Positions 8,199 to 16,286 of a DNA stretch of 34,322 nt are shown here, one piece after another (within the stretch, counting starts at the first letter, position 1; each line of letters begins with the position of its first letter). Below the pieces are notes generated by a model, which was given only the letters and a program-made list of their open reading frames with translations, was not told the DNA's origin and did not search any database. Source of the stretch: CAKTOF01 sp964523945. Its GTDB lineage: Bacteria; Bacillota; Clostridia; Oscillospirales; Oscillospiraceae. A program made the translations under genes and the position numbers. The stretch is from contig CAZGBU010000007.1 in the NCBI GenBank assembly GCA_964523945.1, forward strand, positions 1 through 34,322, written 5' to 3'.

Positions 8199-9185
8199 TC
8201 AGGCAATCTGAATTTCAAACAGCCCTGCCCAATTCTCATATTCCTGTACATTCTCCTGTTCGATGTAATCTCCCAGCAAACAATATGAGATGGCCGCATA
8301 GTAAGTTCCGGCCGGCAGATGTTCCAGGGATTCCACACATTCATCCAGCTGCGAAAACGCTGCGTCGTAGAGCGTAATCGCGCCAATGTGCACCGCCGGC
8401 GCATGGGCAATGGAAAAATCGTCGGCATAGATCATCACGGGAAGTTCACTGTTTTCAGCAAGACGCGGTAGCTCGTCGCCCAGAGACAAGCCGCACCCCG
8501 CCAAAAGGCCGCGCTCTGTCCATTGAAGTGACGAAAGAAGAAACGGATAGGGCTCAATGCATGTGCCGCCTGCCTGTACTGTCAGCGCTGTGCTCGCAGC
8601 AGCCTCTGTATAAAACGCATAGTGTACCGTGCCGCGGTAATGCGCCGCACTTGTCCACTCGGCGACAATTTCATAGATATATTGCCCCGATTTCAGCGAA
8701 ATGGTGCCGCTCTCCACTGCAATTTCTTCGCTCTCAGAAGCCGGTTCACCCCAATGCGAGTCATCCCAGCAGAAAACCTGTATGGAATCGGGCGCGCTGC
8801 CATATTCAAATGTCAGTTCTGCTGCATGCGGAAGTCCAGCGGGATCGATTGTCACGCTCGGCATGTCATCTTGTGCATCGAGCACATGCGCGCAGTCCGT
8901 TTCCATCGCGCCCCAGGTCCCATCGCCATTGTCATATTCCCAGGAATACGCGCCGCACATTGCCGTGATGGTATCCGCCCCGACGGTCACCGTCAGCACA
9001 GGCAGCTCCGTGTAATCCGTCTCCGGATCCGGCGTTTCTGCCGGTTTCACAGCCACAGCCGGATCCGACATCACACGCACCGTTGGCGAAATGGCCAGTT
9101 CCGTTATCGCTTCCGGCGGGCTGGCACAGCCGCAGAGCGCTGCGGCGAACAGCACCGCAGCAATACAAGTCAATCTCCGTTTCAT
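8199..9185 (-). CDS. Putative lipoprotein of unknown function
   Basis: I do not recognise the family. The predicted 328-aa product starts with MKRR, a hydrophobic stretch and a lipobox-like ending LCGC, so Cys at about residue 20 would be lipid-anchored and the rest extracellular. After a Pro/Thr-rich linker (residues ~30-65) the chain is acidic with many Trp, Tyr and beta-strand-like segments, suggesting one or two beta-sandwich modules. The C-terminus includes LPAGTYYAAISY, like periplasmic or surface Ig-type domains. The ATG at 9185 is preceded by GGAGGGG, which decides the start over upstream in-frame codons. It lies 111 bp after recN on the same strand and is probably expressed with it or alone; no clear terminator separates it from the tyrS promoter. 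Confidence 0.7.
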   Translation of the reverse strand: MKRRLTCIAAVLFAAALCGCASPPEAITELAISPTVRVMSDPAVAVKPAETPDPETDYTELPVLTVTVGADTITAMCGAYSWEYDNGDGTWGAMETDCAHVLDAQDDMPSVTIDPAGLPHAAELTFEYGSAPDSIQVFCWDDSHWGEPASESEEIAVESGTISLKSGQYIYEIVAEWTSAAHYRGTVHYAFYTEAAASTALTVQAGGTCIEPYPFLLSSLQWTERGLLAGCGLSLGDELPRLAENSELPVMIYADDFSIAHAPAVHIGAITLYDAAFSQLDECVESLEHLPAGTYYAAISYCLLGDYIEQENVQEYENWAGLFEIQIA

Positions 9186-9296
9186 ACAATCCCCTCCAGT
9201 CCGTCTGGTATTTCTGACGAAACCGGCTGGAAATGGTTCCAGCTGGGGATAAAAATGTGAGCGCATCATTATGAATGCGCCCACAAAAATAGAAAG

Positions 9297-10967
9297 TTAT
9301 GCGTTCAAACGTTGTGCACTCTCGAGCAGCTCCCGCGCGCCGTCAAGCTGTGCCTGCGTGGTGACGGCGCCGCCGGTCAGACGCGCCAGCTCCTCGATGC
9401 GCCGCGTCTGGCTGAGGCGTTCGATGCGCGTATAAGTACGTCCGTCGCGCTCTTCTTTTTCCACAGAAAAGTGCGTGTCTGCCATGGCCGCAATCTGTGG
9501 CAGGTGCGTGACGCACAGGACCTGCTTGGTGCGGGCAACCGCACGCAGCTTCTCCGCGACTTTTTGCGCTGCGCGGCCGGAAACGCCGGCATCCACTTCG
9601 TCAAAGATCAGCGTTGGCACCTCGTCCTGCTCTGCCAGGACATTTTTCATTGCGAGCATAATGCGCGCCAGCTCACCACCCGACGCCACACGGCTCAGCG
9701 GGCGCAGCGCTTCACCGGCGTTGGCAGACATCAGAAACCGCACCGCATCGAAGCCGTCTGGTCCAAGCGCCGTCCGTTCAAATTCGCACTCAAACTGCAC
9801 GCGCGGCATATCGAGCTGTGCCAGTTCTGACAGGATCCGCGCAGAGAGCGCCTGGGCTGATGTGTCACGGCTCTTATGCAGCGCCTCGGCCGCGGCTTCG
9901 GCCTCTGCCGCAGCCTGCGCAAGTTGCTGGTTCAAACGCGCAACATGCTCATTGGCATAGGTAATCTCATCGAGCTGGCGGCGTGCCTGCTCGCAATAGT
10001 CCAGAATCGCAGCTGCATCCGGACCGTATTTGCGGCAAAGCCGATGCAGCAGGTCCAGCCGTGATTCAATCTGTTCAAGCTCATCTTCCGAGTACTCAAA
10101 CGAATCGCGCAGGTCCCGCAGCTCTTCCGCGACGTCGCGCACCTGGTAGACTAGTTCGGACAACCTCTCATGCACCGCTTCCAACCGCTCGCCATAACCG
10201 CTCAAGCTGCTGAGCGTCCGCTCTGCCCAGGCAAGCAAATCCGCGGCGCCCTGTGCCTCGTCGTCACCATAAAGTGCGCCGACGGAACCGGCCAGCCCGG
10301 CAGAAAGCTTTTCCGCATTCTGCAGCAGCTTACGCCGTGCACGCAGCGTCTCGTCCTCACCGGGCGTCAGGTTTGCTGCCTCAATCTCATCAATCTCATA
10401 GCGAAGCCGGTCGGCCAGGCGCTGCTTTTCCGCCTCATCCATCTGGAATCGTTCAAGCTCTTCACGAATGTGCTGCATTGTGCGGTAACACGCGGCATAC
10501 GCTTCGCGCAGAGCGCTGTTTCCGGCAAACTGATCGAGATAATACAGGTGCGTCGATTCGTCGAACAGCTGCTGCGCGTCGTGCTGTCCGTGGATGTTGA
10601 TCAGCCGGATACCAAGCTGACGAAGCACAGTCGCCGTGACCGGCACGCCGTTGACCCGACAGACCGATTTACCGTCTGCGCGGATCTCGCGACGGATCTG
10701 CACCTCTCCATCCGGGCACGCAACACCGGCCTGGGCAAACCAGTCCGGGGCGCATACGCCAGTGAACAGCCCGGTGACACTTGCTGTATGTGCGCCGGTG
10801 CGAATCAGCTCGCGCGATGTGCGCCCGCCAAGCACGGCGCCGATGGCATCAATCACAATCGATTTGCCCGCGCCGGTTTCACCGGTCAGGACATTGAAGC
10901 CAGGTGCAAAATCAATATCTGCCTGCTCGATGACAGCAATATTTTCAATGTGCAGCGCAGTCAGCAT
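9297..10967 (-). CDS. recN: DNA repair protein RecN
   Basis: SMC-like ATPase acting early at double-strand breaks. The 556-aa protein has the N-terminal head with Walker A GETGAGKS (residues 29-36) after LHIENIAVIE, a short coiled-coil centre (roughly 150-380, rich in Glu, Arg and Leu), and the C-terminal head with the ABC signature SGGELARIMLAMK and Walker B TLIFDEVDAGVSG. Length fits the family (550-580). AAGGAG lies 11 nt before the ATG. It follows argR by 21 bp, the classic Firmicute nadK-argR-recN order; spoIVB and spo0A, which often come next, are absent here. Confidence 0.97.
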   Translation of the reverse strand: MLTALHIENIAVIEQADIDFAPGFNVLTGETGAGKSIVIDAIGAVLGGRTSRELIRTGAHTASVTGLFTGVCAPDWFAQAGVACPDGEVQIRREIRADGKSVCRVNGVPVTATVLRQLGIRLINIHGQHDAQQLFDESTHLYYLDQFAGNSALREAYAACYRTMQHIREELERFQMDEAEKQRLADRLRYEIDEIEAANLTPGEDETLRARRKLLQNAEKLSAGLAGSVGALYGDDEAQGAADLLAWAERTLSSLSGYGERLEAVHERLSELVYQVRDVAEELRDLRDSFEYSEDELEQIESRLDLLHRLCRKYGPDAAAILDYCEQARRQLDEITYANEHVARLNQQLAQAAAEAEAAAEALHKSRDTSAQALSARILSELAQLDMPRVQFECEFERTALGPDGFDAVRFLMSANAGEALRPLSRVASGGELARIMLAMKNVLAEQDEVPTLIFDEVDAGVSGRAAQKVAEKLRAVARTKQVLCVTHLPQIAAMADTHFSVEKEERDGRTYTRIERLSQTRRIEELARLTGGAVTTQAQLDGARELLESAQRLNA

Positions 10968-10988
10968 AGCTCTCGCGCTCCTTCCTGC

Positions 10989-11441
10989 TCATTGGAACAG
11001 CTTTTTGATCTCTGCGCAGAATGCAGCGGCGGACGTGTTGTCGCGCATGATAATCAAGCCGGTGTCATCGCCGGCAAGCGTACCGACCACAGCAGCTGCC
11101 TGCATCGAATCAACTGCCGAACAGGCTGCAGAAGCCAGCCCAGGCAGCGTTTTGACCACGACCATGTTCTGTGCATGATCGTATGATGTAACACATTCGC
11201 GGAATATCGCATTGAGCTTGACAGAAAATGAGCCGGCTGCATCCTTTGCCGCTGGCGCGTAGCGATAGCGGCCATCTGGTGTCAGCTCCTTGAGCAGGCG
11301 CAGCTCCTTAATGTCACGGGAGATGGTCGCCTGCGTGCTGCGGAAGCCACGGCGGCTGAGCTCGTTGAGAAGCTGCTCCTGCGTTTCGATCTCCGCTTCC
11401 GATATAATTTCCAGAATCATAGCCTGGCGCTGAGATTTCAT
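10989..11441 (-). CDS. argR: Arginine repressor ArgR/AhrC
   Basis: Arginine-sensing transcription regulator of 150 aa. The N-terminal winged helix-turn-helix includes SRRGFRSTQATISRDIKELRL (residues 29-49), whose STQATISRD helix contacts ARG boxes. The C-terminal oligomerisation and arginine-binding domain holds GTLAGDDT (120-127), the GTxxGDDT signature. GAGG precedes the ATG. It sits between nadK and recN with short gaps (9 and 21 bp), so it is probably read as part of the large cluster rather than with arginine genes, none of which are in the window. Confidence 0.95.
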   Translation of the reverse strand: MKSQRQAMILEIISEAEIETQEQLLNELSRRGFRSTQATISRDIKELRLLKELTPDGRYRYAPAAKDAAGSFSVKLNAIFRECVTSYDHAQNMVVVKTLPGLASAACSAVDSMQAAAVVGTLAGDDTGLIIMRDNTSAAAFCAEIKKLFQ

Positions 11442-11450
11442 GTGCTCGCC

Positions 11451-12314
11451 TCACTTATCGTGAAATTTATTGTTGATAATCTGGTAAAAACTCTTGTGTT
11501 TGACCCGGATCAGGTTGACCTGTTGATCGGACATCGTGACGACAACCCGGTCCCCTGCATTCAGGCGGAACGCACGGCCTCCATCCATCGAAAGATAGGC
11601 GCTCTTGCGGCCAATGCTGCCAATCTGAACAGTGATAGTGCGGCTGCCGGCCACCACGATGGATTTTGTCTGCAGCGCGTGTGCGCAGATCGGCGTAATG
11701 ATCAGATTGTCGGCCGAAGGCTCAACAATCGGCCCACCGGCCGACATGGAGTACGCGGTTGAACCGGTCGGCGTGGCGACAATGACGCCGTCTCCGCTGA
11801 GCTCACACGCCTCCACGCCGTCGCACAGCACACTCATCTGCAATACACGTGCAACGGCGCCCTTTGTAACAACGGCGTCATTGAGCGCAATATCGTGAAA
11901 AATGGTGTTGTCGCCGCGGCGCACCTGCGCCCGGAGCATCTGGCGCGGCTCAATCGTGTACTGGCCCGAAACCAGCTTCTGAAGCTGGTCAAGCTCGCCG
12001 GACTCAAGCTCAGCAATGAAGCCCATTGTGCCGACATTGACGCCGAGAATCGGGATATTGTGCCGGACAGCCTGTTTGCTTGCATGCAGAATCGTGCCGT
12101 CTCCGCCAAAACAGATCATCGCATCGCAGCGGCGCAGCGATGTGTCAAGGTCGCACAGCCAGACGCCGGACGGCGGATCAAAATTCCGGTCGATCTCGAA
12201 TGGCAGGCAGATGCACACATCCGCACCGGCGCGGCGCAGCACGCGCTCAGCAAACAATGCGCAGCGAAACCCCTTATCACGGTATGGGTTGGGTGTCAGA
12301 ACAAATCGCTTCAT
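11451..12314 (-). CDS. nadK: NAD kinase
   Basis: Phosphorylates NAD to NADP. The 287-aa protein has the diagnostic GGDGT (residues 70-74), the NDAVV segment and the glycine-rich TPTGSTAYSMSAGGP that forms the NAD site. The ATG at 12314 is used because AAAGGATAG, inside the last codons of tlyA, acts as ribosome site, and because MKRFVLTPNP matches the family N-terminus; an upstream in-frame start would add 24 unlike residues. It starts 5 bp after the tlyA stop, so the two are probably translationally coupled. Confidence 0.95.
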   Translation of the reverse strand: MKRFVLTPNPYRDKGFRCALFAERVLRRAGADVCICLPFEIDRNFDPPSGVWLCDLDTSLRRCDAMICFGGDGTILHASKQAVRHNIPILGVNVGTMGFIAELESGELDQLQKLVSGQYTIEPRQMLRAQVRRGDNTIFHDIALNDAVVTKGAVARVLQMSVLCDGVEACELSGDGVIVATPTGSTAYSMSAGGPIVEPSADNLIITPICAHALQTKSIVVAGSRTITVQIGSIGRKSAYLSMDGGRAFRLNAGDRVVVTMSDQQVNLIRVKHKSFYQIINNKFHDK

Positions 12315-12319
12315 AGAAC

Positions 12320-13123
12320 CTATCCTTTCAGCGCGTTGTGCGCTTCGGCCACCAGCGCCGAAAGATTCAGGGGCGGTTCGTCGCATGCAGCACGCGTCAG
12401 ATGCCCCAAAAACTCAATATTCCCTTCCGGCCCCCTGACCGGCGAGTATGTCAACCCAGCAACATAAAAGCCGTTTGCGTGTGCTGTTTCGACAAATGCT
12501 GCAAGCACTTCTTCATGTGTAACTGGGTCACGCACAACACCTTTTTTGCCGACCTTGTCCCGTCCGGCCTCAAACTGCGGCTTGATCAGGCAGACTGCCT
12601 GTCCGCCAGCTCCAAGCAGCGCAGCAATCACCGGCAGCACCAGCCGCAGAGAGATAAACGACACGTCCACCACAGAAAGATCGAGCGGCTGGCCAATCTG
12701 TTCCGGTGTCACATTGCGGATATTGGTTCGCTCCATCACTACCACACGCGGGTCATTTCGAATCGACCAGGCAAGCTGACCATAACCAACGTCGATGGCA
12801 AAGACTTTCGACGCGCCTTTTTGCAGCAAGCAGTCGGTAAAACCGCCGGTCGACGCGCCGGAATCGGAGCAAACGTAACCAGCGGGATCAATGTTGAACA
12901 CAGCCAGCGCTTTTTCCAGCTTCAGCCCGCCGCGGCTGACATAGGGACAGGCCGCCCCATGAACCTCGATCGCCGCATCGAGCGCAACAGCTGTGCCGGG
13001 CTTGTCCACCCGCTGGCCATTGACAAAAACAAGGCCGCTCATAATGGTAGCCTTTGCTCTTTCCCGGCTCATCTCCAGCCCGCGCGCGACAAGCAGCGCG
13101 TCAAGCCTTTCCTTTTCCGCCAT
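12320..13123 (-). CDS. tlyA: TlyA-family rRNA 2'-O-methyltransferase
   Basis: Predicted SAM-dependent 2'-O-methyltransferase of rRNA, historically labelled hemolysin A. The 267-aa protein begins with an S4 RNA-binding domain (RLDALLVARGLEMSRERAKA) and continues with a FtsJ/RrmJ-type methyltransferase fold: SRGGLKLEKAL, the SAM-binding DSGASTGGFTDCLL and the VDVSFISL block. In mycobacteria TlyA makes Cm1409 in 16S and Cm1920 in 23S rRNA; a similar role here is inference. The ATG at 13123 follows AAAGGAGGTG with a 9-nt spacer. It starts 23 nt inside the dxs gene, so the two are probably coupled. Confidence 0.93.
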   Translation of the reverse strand: MAEKERLDALLVARGLEMSRERAKATIMSGLVFVNGQRVDKPGTAVALDAAIEVHGAACPYVSRGGLKLEKALAVFNIDPAGYVCSDSGASTGGFTDCLLQKGASKVFAIDVGYGQLAWSIRNDPRVVVMERTNIRNVTPEQIGQPLDLSVVDVSFISLRLVLPVIAALLGAGGQAVCLIKPQFEAGRDKVGKKGVVRDPVTHEEVLAAFVETAHANGFYVAGLTYSPVRGPEGNIEFLGHLTRAACDEPPLNLSALVAEAHNALKG

Positions 13124-14990
13124 CGGCCAGCACCTCCTTTGCCGCTTCCACAATTCCATCGGCATCAAGCTGAAGCATGCGCCAGAGCGTTGGGATGTCT
13201 CCCTGCTTTACAATTCCGCTGCCCAAGTTCAGCAGCCGGCAGTCCGCAGGAATTCCGTGCCGGCAAAGTTCGGCCATCAATACATCTCCAATACAGCCGG
13301 CCTGCGCCGTGTCCTCAACCACAAGCAGCCTACCGCTCTTGCGCACAGATTCCAGCACCGGCGAACAGTCGAGCGGCGCAATCTGCCGCAGACGGATCAC
13401 ATCAACACGGATCCCCTCTGCCGTCAGACGTTCCGCCGCTTCATCCGCGTTCTGTGAAAGCACACCATAGCAGACAATGGTCAATTCCGCCGCAGCTGCG
13501 CAGCGGCCGCACTGCGGTGCTGCGGCGGGGCTGCCGCCGCGTGGATAGCGCACGGCCACTGGCCCATCCATCTCATACAGCGCCTGCCGCAGCATGTCCG
13601 GCAGCTCATCGAGCCCAGCGGGGCACAGGATGGCCATCCCGGGCACGCTGCGCAGATATCCCACGTCGAACGCGCCCTGATGCGTCTCGCCATCCTCGCC
13701 GACCAATCCGGCGCGGTCAACGGCAAACACAACATGCAGATGCAGCAGTGACACATCATGAATCAGCATATCATAGGAGCGCTGAAGAAACGTTGAGTAG
13801 ATTGCCACAACCGGTAGCATCCCCTGCTTGGCAAGCCCCGCGGCCATACTGACCGCATGGCCTTCGGTAATGCCGACGTCGAAGCAGCGCGCCGGGTACG
13901 CTTCGGCAAAGCCGGACAGCCCGGTTCCGGGGATCATTGCCGCAGAGACGGCACAGATCCGCGCGTCACCAGCAGCCAGTTTGGTCAGTGTCTCGCCGAA
14001 TACACTTGAAAAAGTCGGTCCGCCCATCGAGCGTTGCCGTCCGGTATACGGGTCAAATGGCCCTATTCCGTGGAACAGATTTGGATTCTCTTCGGCCGGA
14101 ATATACCCCTTTCCTTTCCGCGTCGTGACGTGGATCAATACAGGACCGTTCAGGGTGCGCGCAAGCGCGATCAGTTCACATAACTGCGCGACATTGCTTC
14201 CGTCAGCCGGACCAAGATAGGTAAATCCCATCTTTTCAAACATTGTGCTTTCGAGCAGAAACGATTTTACGCCCTGCTTGAGCCAATGAGTGAACCGATA
14301 CAGATACTGCCCGCCCGGGACAATCGCTGTGAACTTCCGATACGCGCGCTTCAGGCCAAAATACCCTGTCTTCATCCGCAGGCGCGAGAGATGCTTTGCA
14401 ATGCCGCCGACGTTACGGGAGATCGACATGCCGTTGTCATTAAGGATGACGATCAGCGGCTCGCCGCTCGCGCCAGCATCGTTCAGGCCCTCATAGGCGA
14501 GGCCGCCAGTCATCGCGCCGTCGCCGAGCAACGCCGCTACTGTATACGACTGCCCACTGAGCGTGCGCGCACGCGCCATTCCAAGCGCGACAGAAACGGC
14601 GTTGGACGCATGTCCGGCGATGAATGCATCTTGTTGGCTCTCATTGGGCTTCGGAAAACCGGACAGGCCGCCGAACTGACGCAGCATTGAAAACTGATCG
14701 GCGCGTCCGGTCAGAATCTTGTGCACATAAGCCTGGTGGCCCACATCAAAAACAACTCGATCGGTATTCGTGTCAAGCACCTTGTGCAGCGCGAGCGTCA
14801 GCTCAACCACACCGAGATTCGATGCCAGATGGCCGCCGGTCTGCGAGACATGCTCAATCAGGAACTTGCGAATTTCGTAGCACAGCTGGCGATCTTCCTC
14901 CGGCGTCAGCGCCGCCAGATCGTCGTGCGAGTGGATACGTTCTAATATGGACAAAGCAAACACAACCTTACCTGGGTCCCTGTCCGCCAT
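13101..14990 (-). CDS. dxs: 1-deoxy-D-xylulose-5-phosphate synthase
   Basis: Thiamine-diphosphate enzyme joining pyruvate and glyceraldehyde 3-phosphate, the entry step of the MEP isoprenoid pathway. Motifs in order: TGGHLASNLGVVELT, DVGHQAYVHKILTGR, the ThDP/Mg motif GDGAMTGGLAYEGLNDAG with NDNGMSIS, then ITEGHAVSMAAG with the catalytic Glu, DRAGLVGEDGETHQG and the C-terminal transketolase domain. The start is uncertain. The ATG at 14990 gives 629 aa but no ribosome site and a 23-nt overlap with the upstream oapA frame. GTG 14963 (620 aa) and TTG 14954 (617 aa) follow AGGTAAGG and fit the family's N-terminus (SILERIHSHDDLAAL) better. It supplies precursors for ispA, on the far side of the OLE RNA. 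Confidence 0.95.
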   Translation of the reverse strand: MADRDPGKVVFALSILERIHSHDDLAALTPEEDRQLCYEIRKFLIEHVSQTGGHLASNLGVVELTLALHKVLDTNTDRVVFDVGHQAYVHKILTGRADQFSMLRQFGGLSGFPKPNESQQDAFIAGHASNAVSVALGMARARTLSGQSYTVAALLGDGAMTGGLAYEGLNDAGASGEPLIVILNDNGMSISRNVGGIAKHLSRLRMKTGYFGLKRAYRKFTAIVPGGQYLYRFTHWLKQGVKSFLLESTMFEKMGFTYLGPADGSNVAQLCELIALARTLNGPVLIHVTTRKGKGYIPAEENPNLFHGIGPFDPYTGRQRSMGGPTFSSVFGETLTKLAAGDARICAVSAAMIPGTGLSGFAEAYPARCFDVGITEGHAVSMAAGLAKQGMLPVVAIYSTFLQRSYDMLIHDVSLLHLHVVFAVDRAGLVGEDGETHQGAFDVGYLRSVPGMAILCPAGLDELPDMLRQALYEMDGPVAVRYPRGGSPAAAPQCGRCAAAAELTIVCYGVLSQNADEAAERLTAEGIRVDVIRLRQIAPLDCSPVLESVRKSGRLLVVEDTAQAGCIGDVLMAELCRHGIPADCRLLNLGSGIVKQGDIPTLWRMLQLDADGIVEAAKEVLADGGKGKA

Positions 14991-15582
14991 GCCGCCGCAG
15001 CAGCGAACGGAGCCTGTGCGGCAGGGTTCGGAAAAAGCAGAGCACGCGGGCTGTCGTGTGGATAATCCGGGTGCTCTCGCGCATGGCAATATTTTTTCCG
15101 CACGCTTTACCGCCGACCGTCAGGCCGGCGACAAGCGCGCTCATCAGGAGTCGAACAACAGAGGCGGCGCTCGGGGTAAAATTCAAAACGATTTCAGCAG
15201 CAATGATTGCAGAGGCCGATCCGGATACGACGCCGCAGATATCACCGATCACATCGTTGCAAATCGAGCTGACGCGCGCAGCATTGCGCACCAGCCGCAG
15301 CGCATCCTGTGCCTCTGGCACTTTTCGTGCCGCCATCGAATGAAATGGCCTGTCATCCGCTGCTGCAACCGCAACGCCGATTACATCAAATCAAATGCCG
15401 ATTGCCACAATCAACAGCAGGATGATAAAGGCGACCGCAAGCTGTGCGCCGTCAAGCAGTTCAGACGATACATAAGAAAAGGCGGCTGAAACGACTACCG
15501 TGAGGAAGAAGACGGATATGATCCAGCGCAGCGCGCCGGAATTTCGTTTTCTGCCGCGGGGCGGTTGCCCATCCGTCTTCAA
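14968..15582 (-). pseudogene. oapA: OapA-like (OLE-associated) membrane protein, interrupted by an in-frame TGA
   Basis: A single frame runs from a TTG start at 15582 (preceded by GGAGGG, 7 nt) to TAA at 14968-14970, but TGA at 15391-15393 breaks it after codon 63. Read through, it gives about 204 residues with a coherent four-helix membrane plan: helix 1 RWIISVFFLTVVVSAAF, helix 2 LAVAFIILLLIVAIGI (ending at the stop), then FDVIGVAVAAADDRPFHSMA directly after it, SICNDVIGDICGVVSGSAS, and a last helix with SALVAGLTVGGKACGKNIA. The GGKACGK segment recalls DUF21/CNNM-type proteins, the family to which OapA belongs. Its place between the OLE RNA and dxs is where oapA lies in other genomes. If the TGA is real, only a 63-aa fragment is made, unless the ATG at 15336 starts a 122-aa C-terminal piece. 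A point error or mutation is the simplest cause. Confidence 0.78.
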
Positions 15583-15607
15583 GTTGCTTCCCTCCAGATA
15601 AAAAGCG

Positions 15608-16211
15608 AAAAAAGCGGCGGCGCAGAATGTAAATCTTACGGCTTAGGTCGGGTAGACTTTCTCCCGGCGCTGCCTGCCGCTGCCGAGCAGGCGGTTTCCC
15701 TTTGAAGCGCCGACCGGAGCGTTGCCGCACCCGGGACCCGATTGCCACTGAGTCCGCACTGCAATCCATTCTGCGCCCGTTAGGCAGCCTAGGTGATTTC
15801 CACTGCAGGCCCACCGGTTCTTTAGCCTCTTTTGCAGATACGGTTTCAAGGGAATATCACGGCCGCCTCTGGCCAAAGGCGGCGCGTGCGTAGCTCCCCT
15901 ATCCCGCCGCACCCACGCAAGGCAGGCTACGCTGCACACAGCACGCTTCCGCACCGCAATGCAGGTTTCACCCTGCTTCGTACGCGGTCATCGGGGCAGC
16001 GCCCGCGCCGCCGCGCACAAGAACAGGTCTCCGCGGAAATCGGGTCGGGTGCCCCATGCCATTGGGGCGCGCCCGAAATCCTTAACCCCCAGCACCCACC
16101 CTGATCTGGGCGAAGAAAGCAGGCGCCAGGGACTTCATCGATTTGCCCTTCAACGGATTTTTAGGCCCGTCCTGGGAACCGGCAGCTCTGACTAGGATAC
16201 TGCGCCGCTGA
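15608..16211 (-). ncRNA. ole: OLE RNA (ornate, large, extremophilic RNA)
   Basis: No plausible protein gene lies between ispA and the oapA frame (704 bp), and this is the known genomic site of OLE RNA, a ~600-nt structured RNA that binds OapA at the membrane and affects tolerance to cold, short-chain alcohols and magnesium. A promoter places the 5' end near 16211. GCGGCGCAG near the 5' end (16200-16208) is the exact complement of CTGCGCCGC near the 3' end (15617-15625), which would close the molecule; six T follow within a few bases. Internal stems visible by eye: 16051-16068 (GCCCCA/TGGGGC), 15961-15976 (GCAGG/CCTGC), 15888-15932 (GCGTAGC/GCTACGC), 15862-15883 (GCCGCCT/AGGCGGC), 15672-15692 (GCCTGC/GCAGGC). 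The call rests on context, size and structure; I could not run the covariance model. Confidence 0.85.
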
Positions 16212-16217
16212 TGTATC

Positions 16218-16246
16218 ATTTTAACATAAATATTCCGGATATTCAA
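16218..16246 (-). promoter_or_regulatory. Promoter of the OLE RNA
   Basis: Minus-strand -35 TTGAAT (16241-16246) and -10 TAAAAT (16218-16223) are separated by 17 nt. The predicted start near 16211 matches the point where the 3' end of the RNA begins to pair. OLE could therefore be made separately from the operon as well as by read-through from ispA. Confidence 0.7.
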
Positions 16247-16263
16247 GTGAATATCCGGAATAT
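16230..16263 (-). repeat. 34-nt palindrome overlapping the OLE promoter
   Basis: Two 16-nt arms are exact reverse complements around a 2-nt centre (left arm 16230-16245, centre 16246-16247, right arm 16248-16263; core ATTCCGGATATTC). It covers the -35 box and much of the spacer of the OLE promoter. As DNA it looks like an operator for a dimeric regulator. As RNA it would be a long hairpin 24 bp after the ispA stop, but it lacks a proper U-run, so an operator is a better guess than a terminator. Confidence 0.8.
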
Positions 16264-16286
16264 ACGGAATAACCCGGGTTGACTGG

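Noticed and set aside
9261..9280. Small hairpin (GCGCAT/ATGCGC) between recN and the lipoprotein gene as a terminator
   Set aside because: Only six pairs, and the T-run starts five bases after the stem, so support is weak.
15391..15393. Selenocysteine or stop read-through at the oapA TGA
   Set aside because: The position lies at the end of a membrane helix where no catalytic Cys is expected, and I see no SECIS-like hairpin or selenoprotein gene in the window.
15583..16286. Other large RNAs (RNase P RNA, tmRNA, SRP RNA, group I or II intron) as identity of the region
   Set aside because: I see no GAGGAAAGTCC core of RNase P, no tRNA-like end or tag frame of tmRNA, no SRP tetraloop region, and no intron-encoded protein or intron core; the ispA/dxs context points to OLE.
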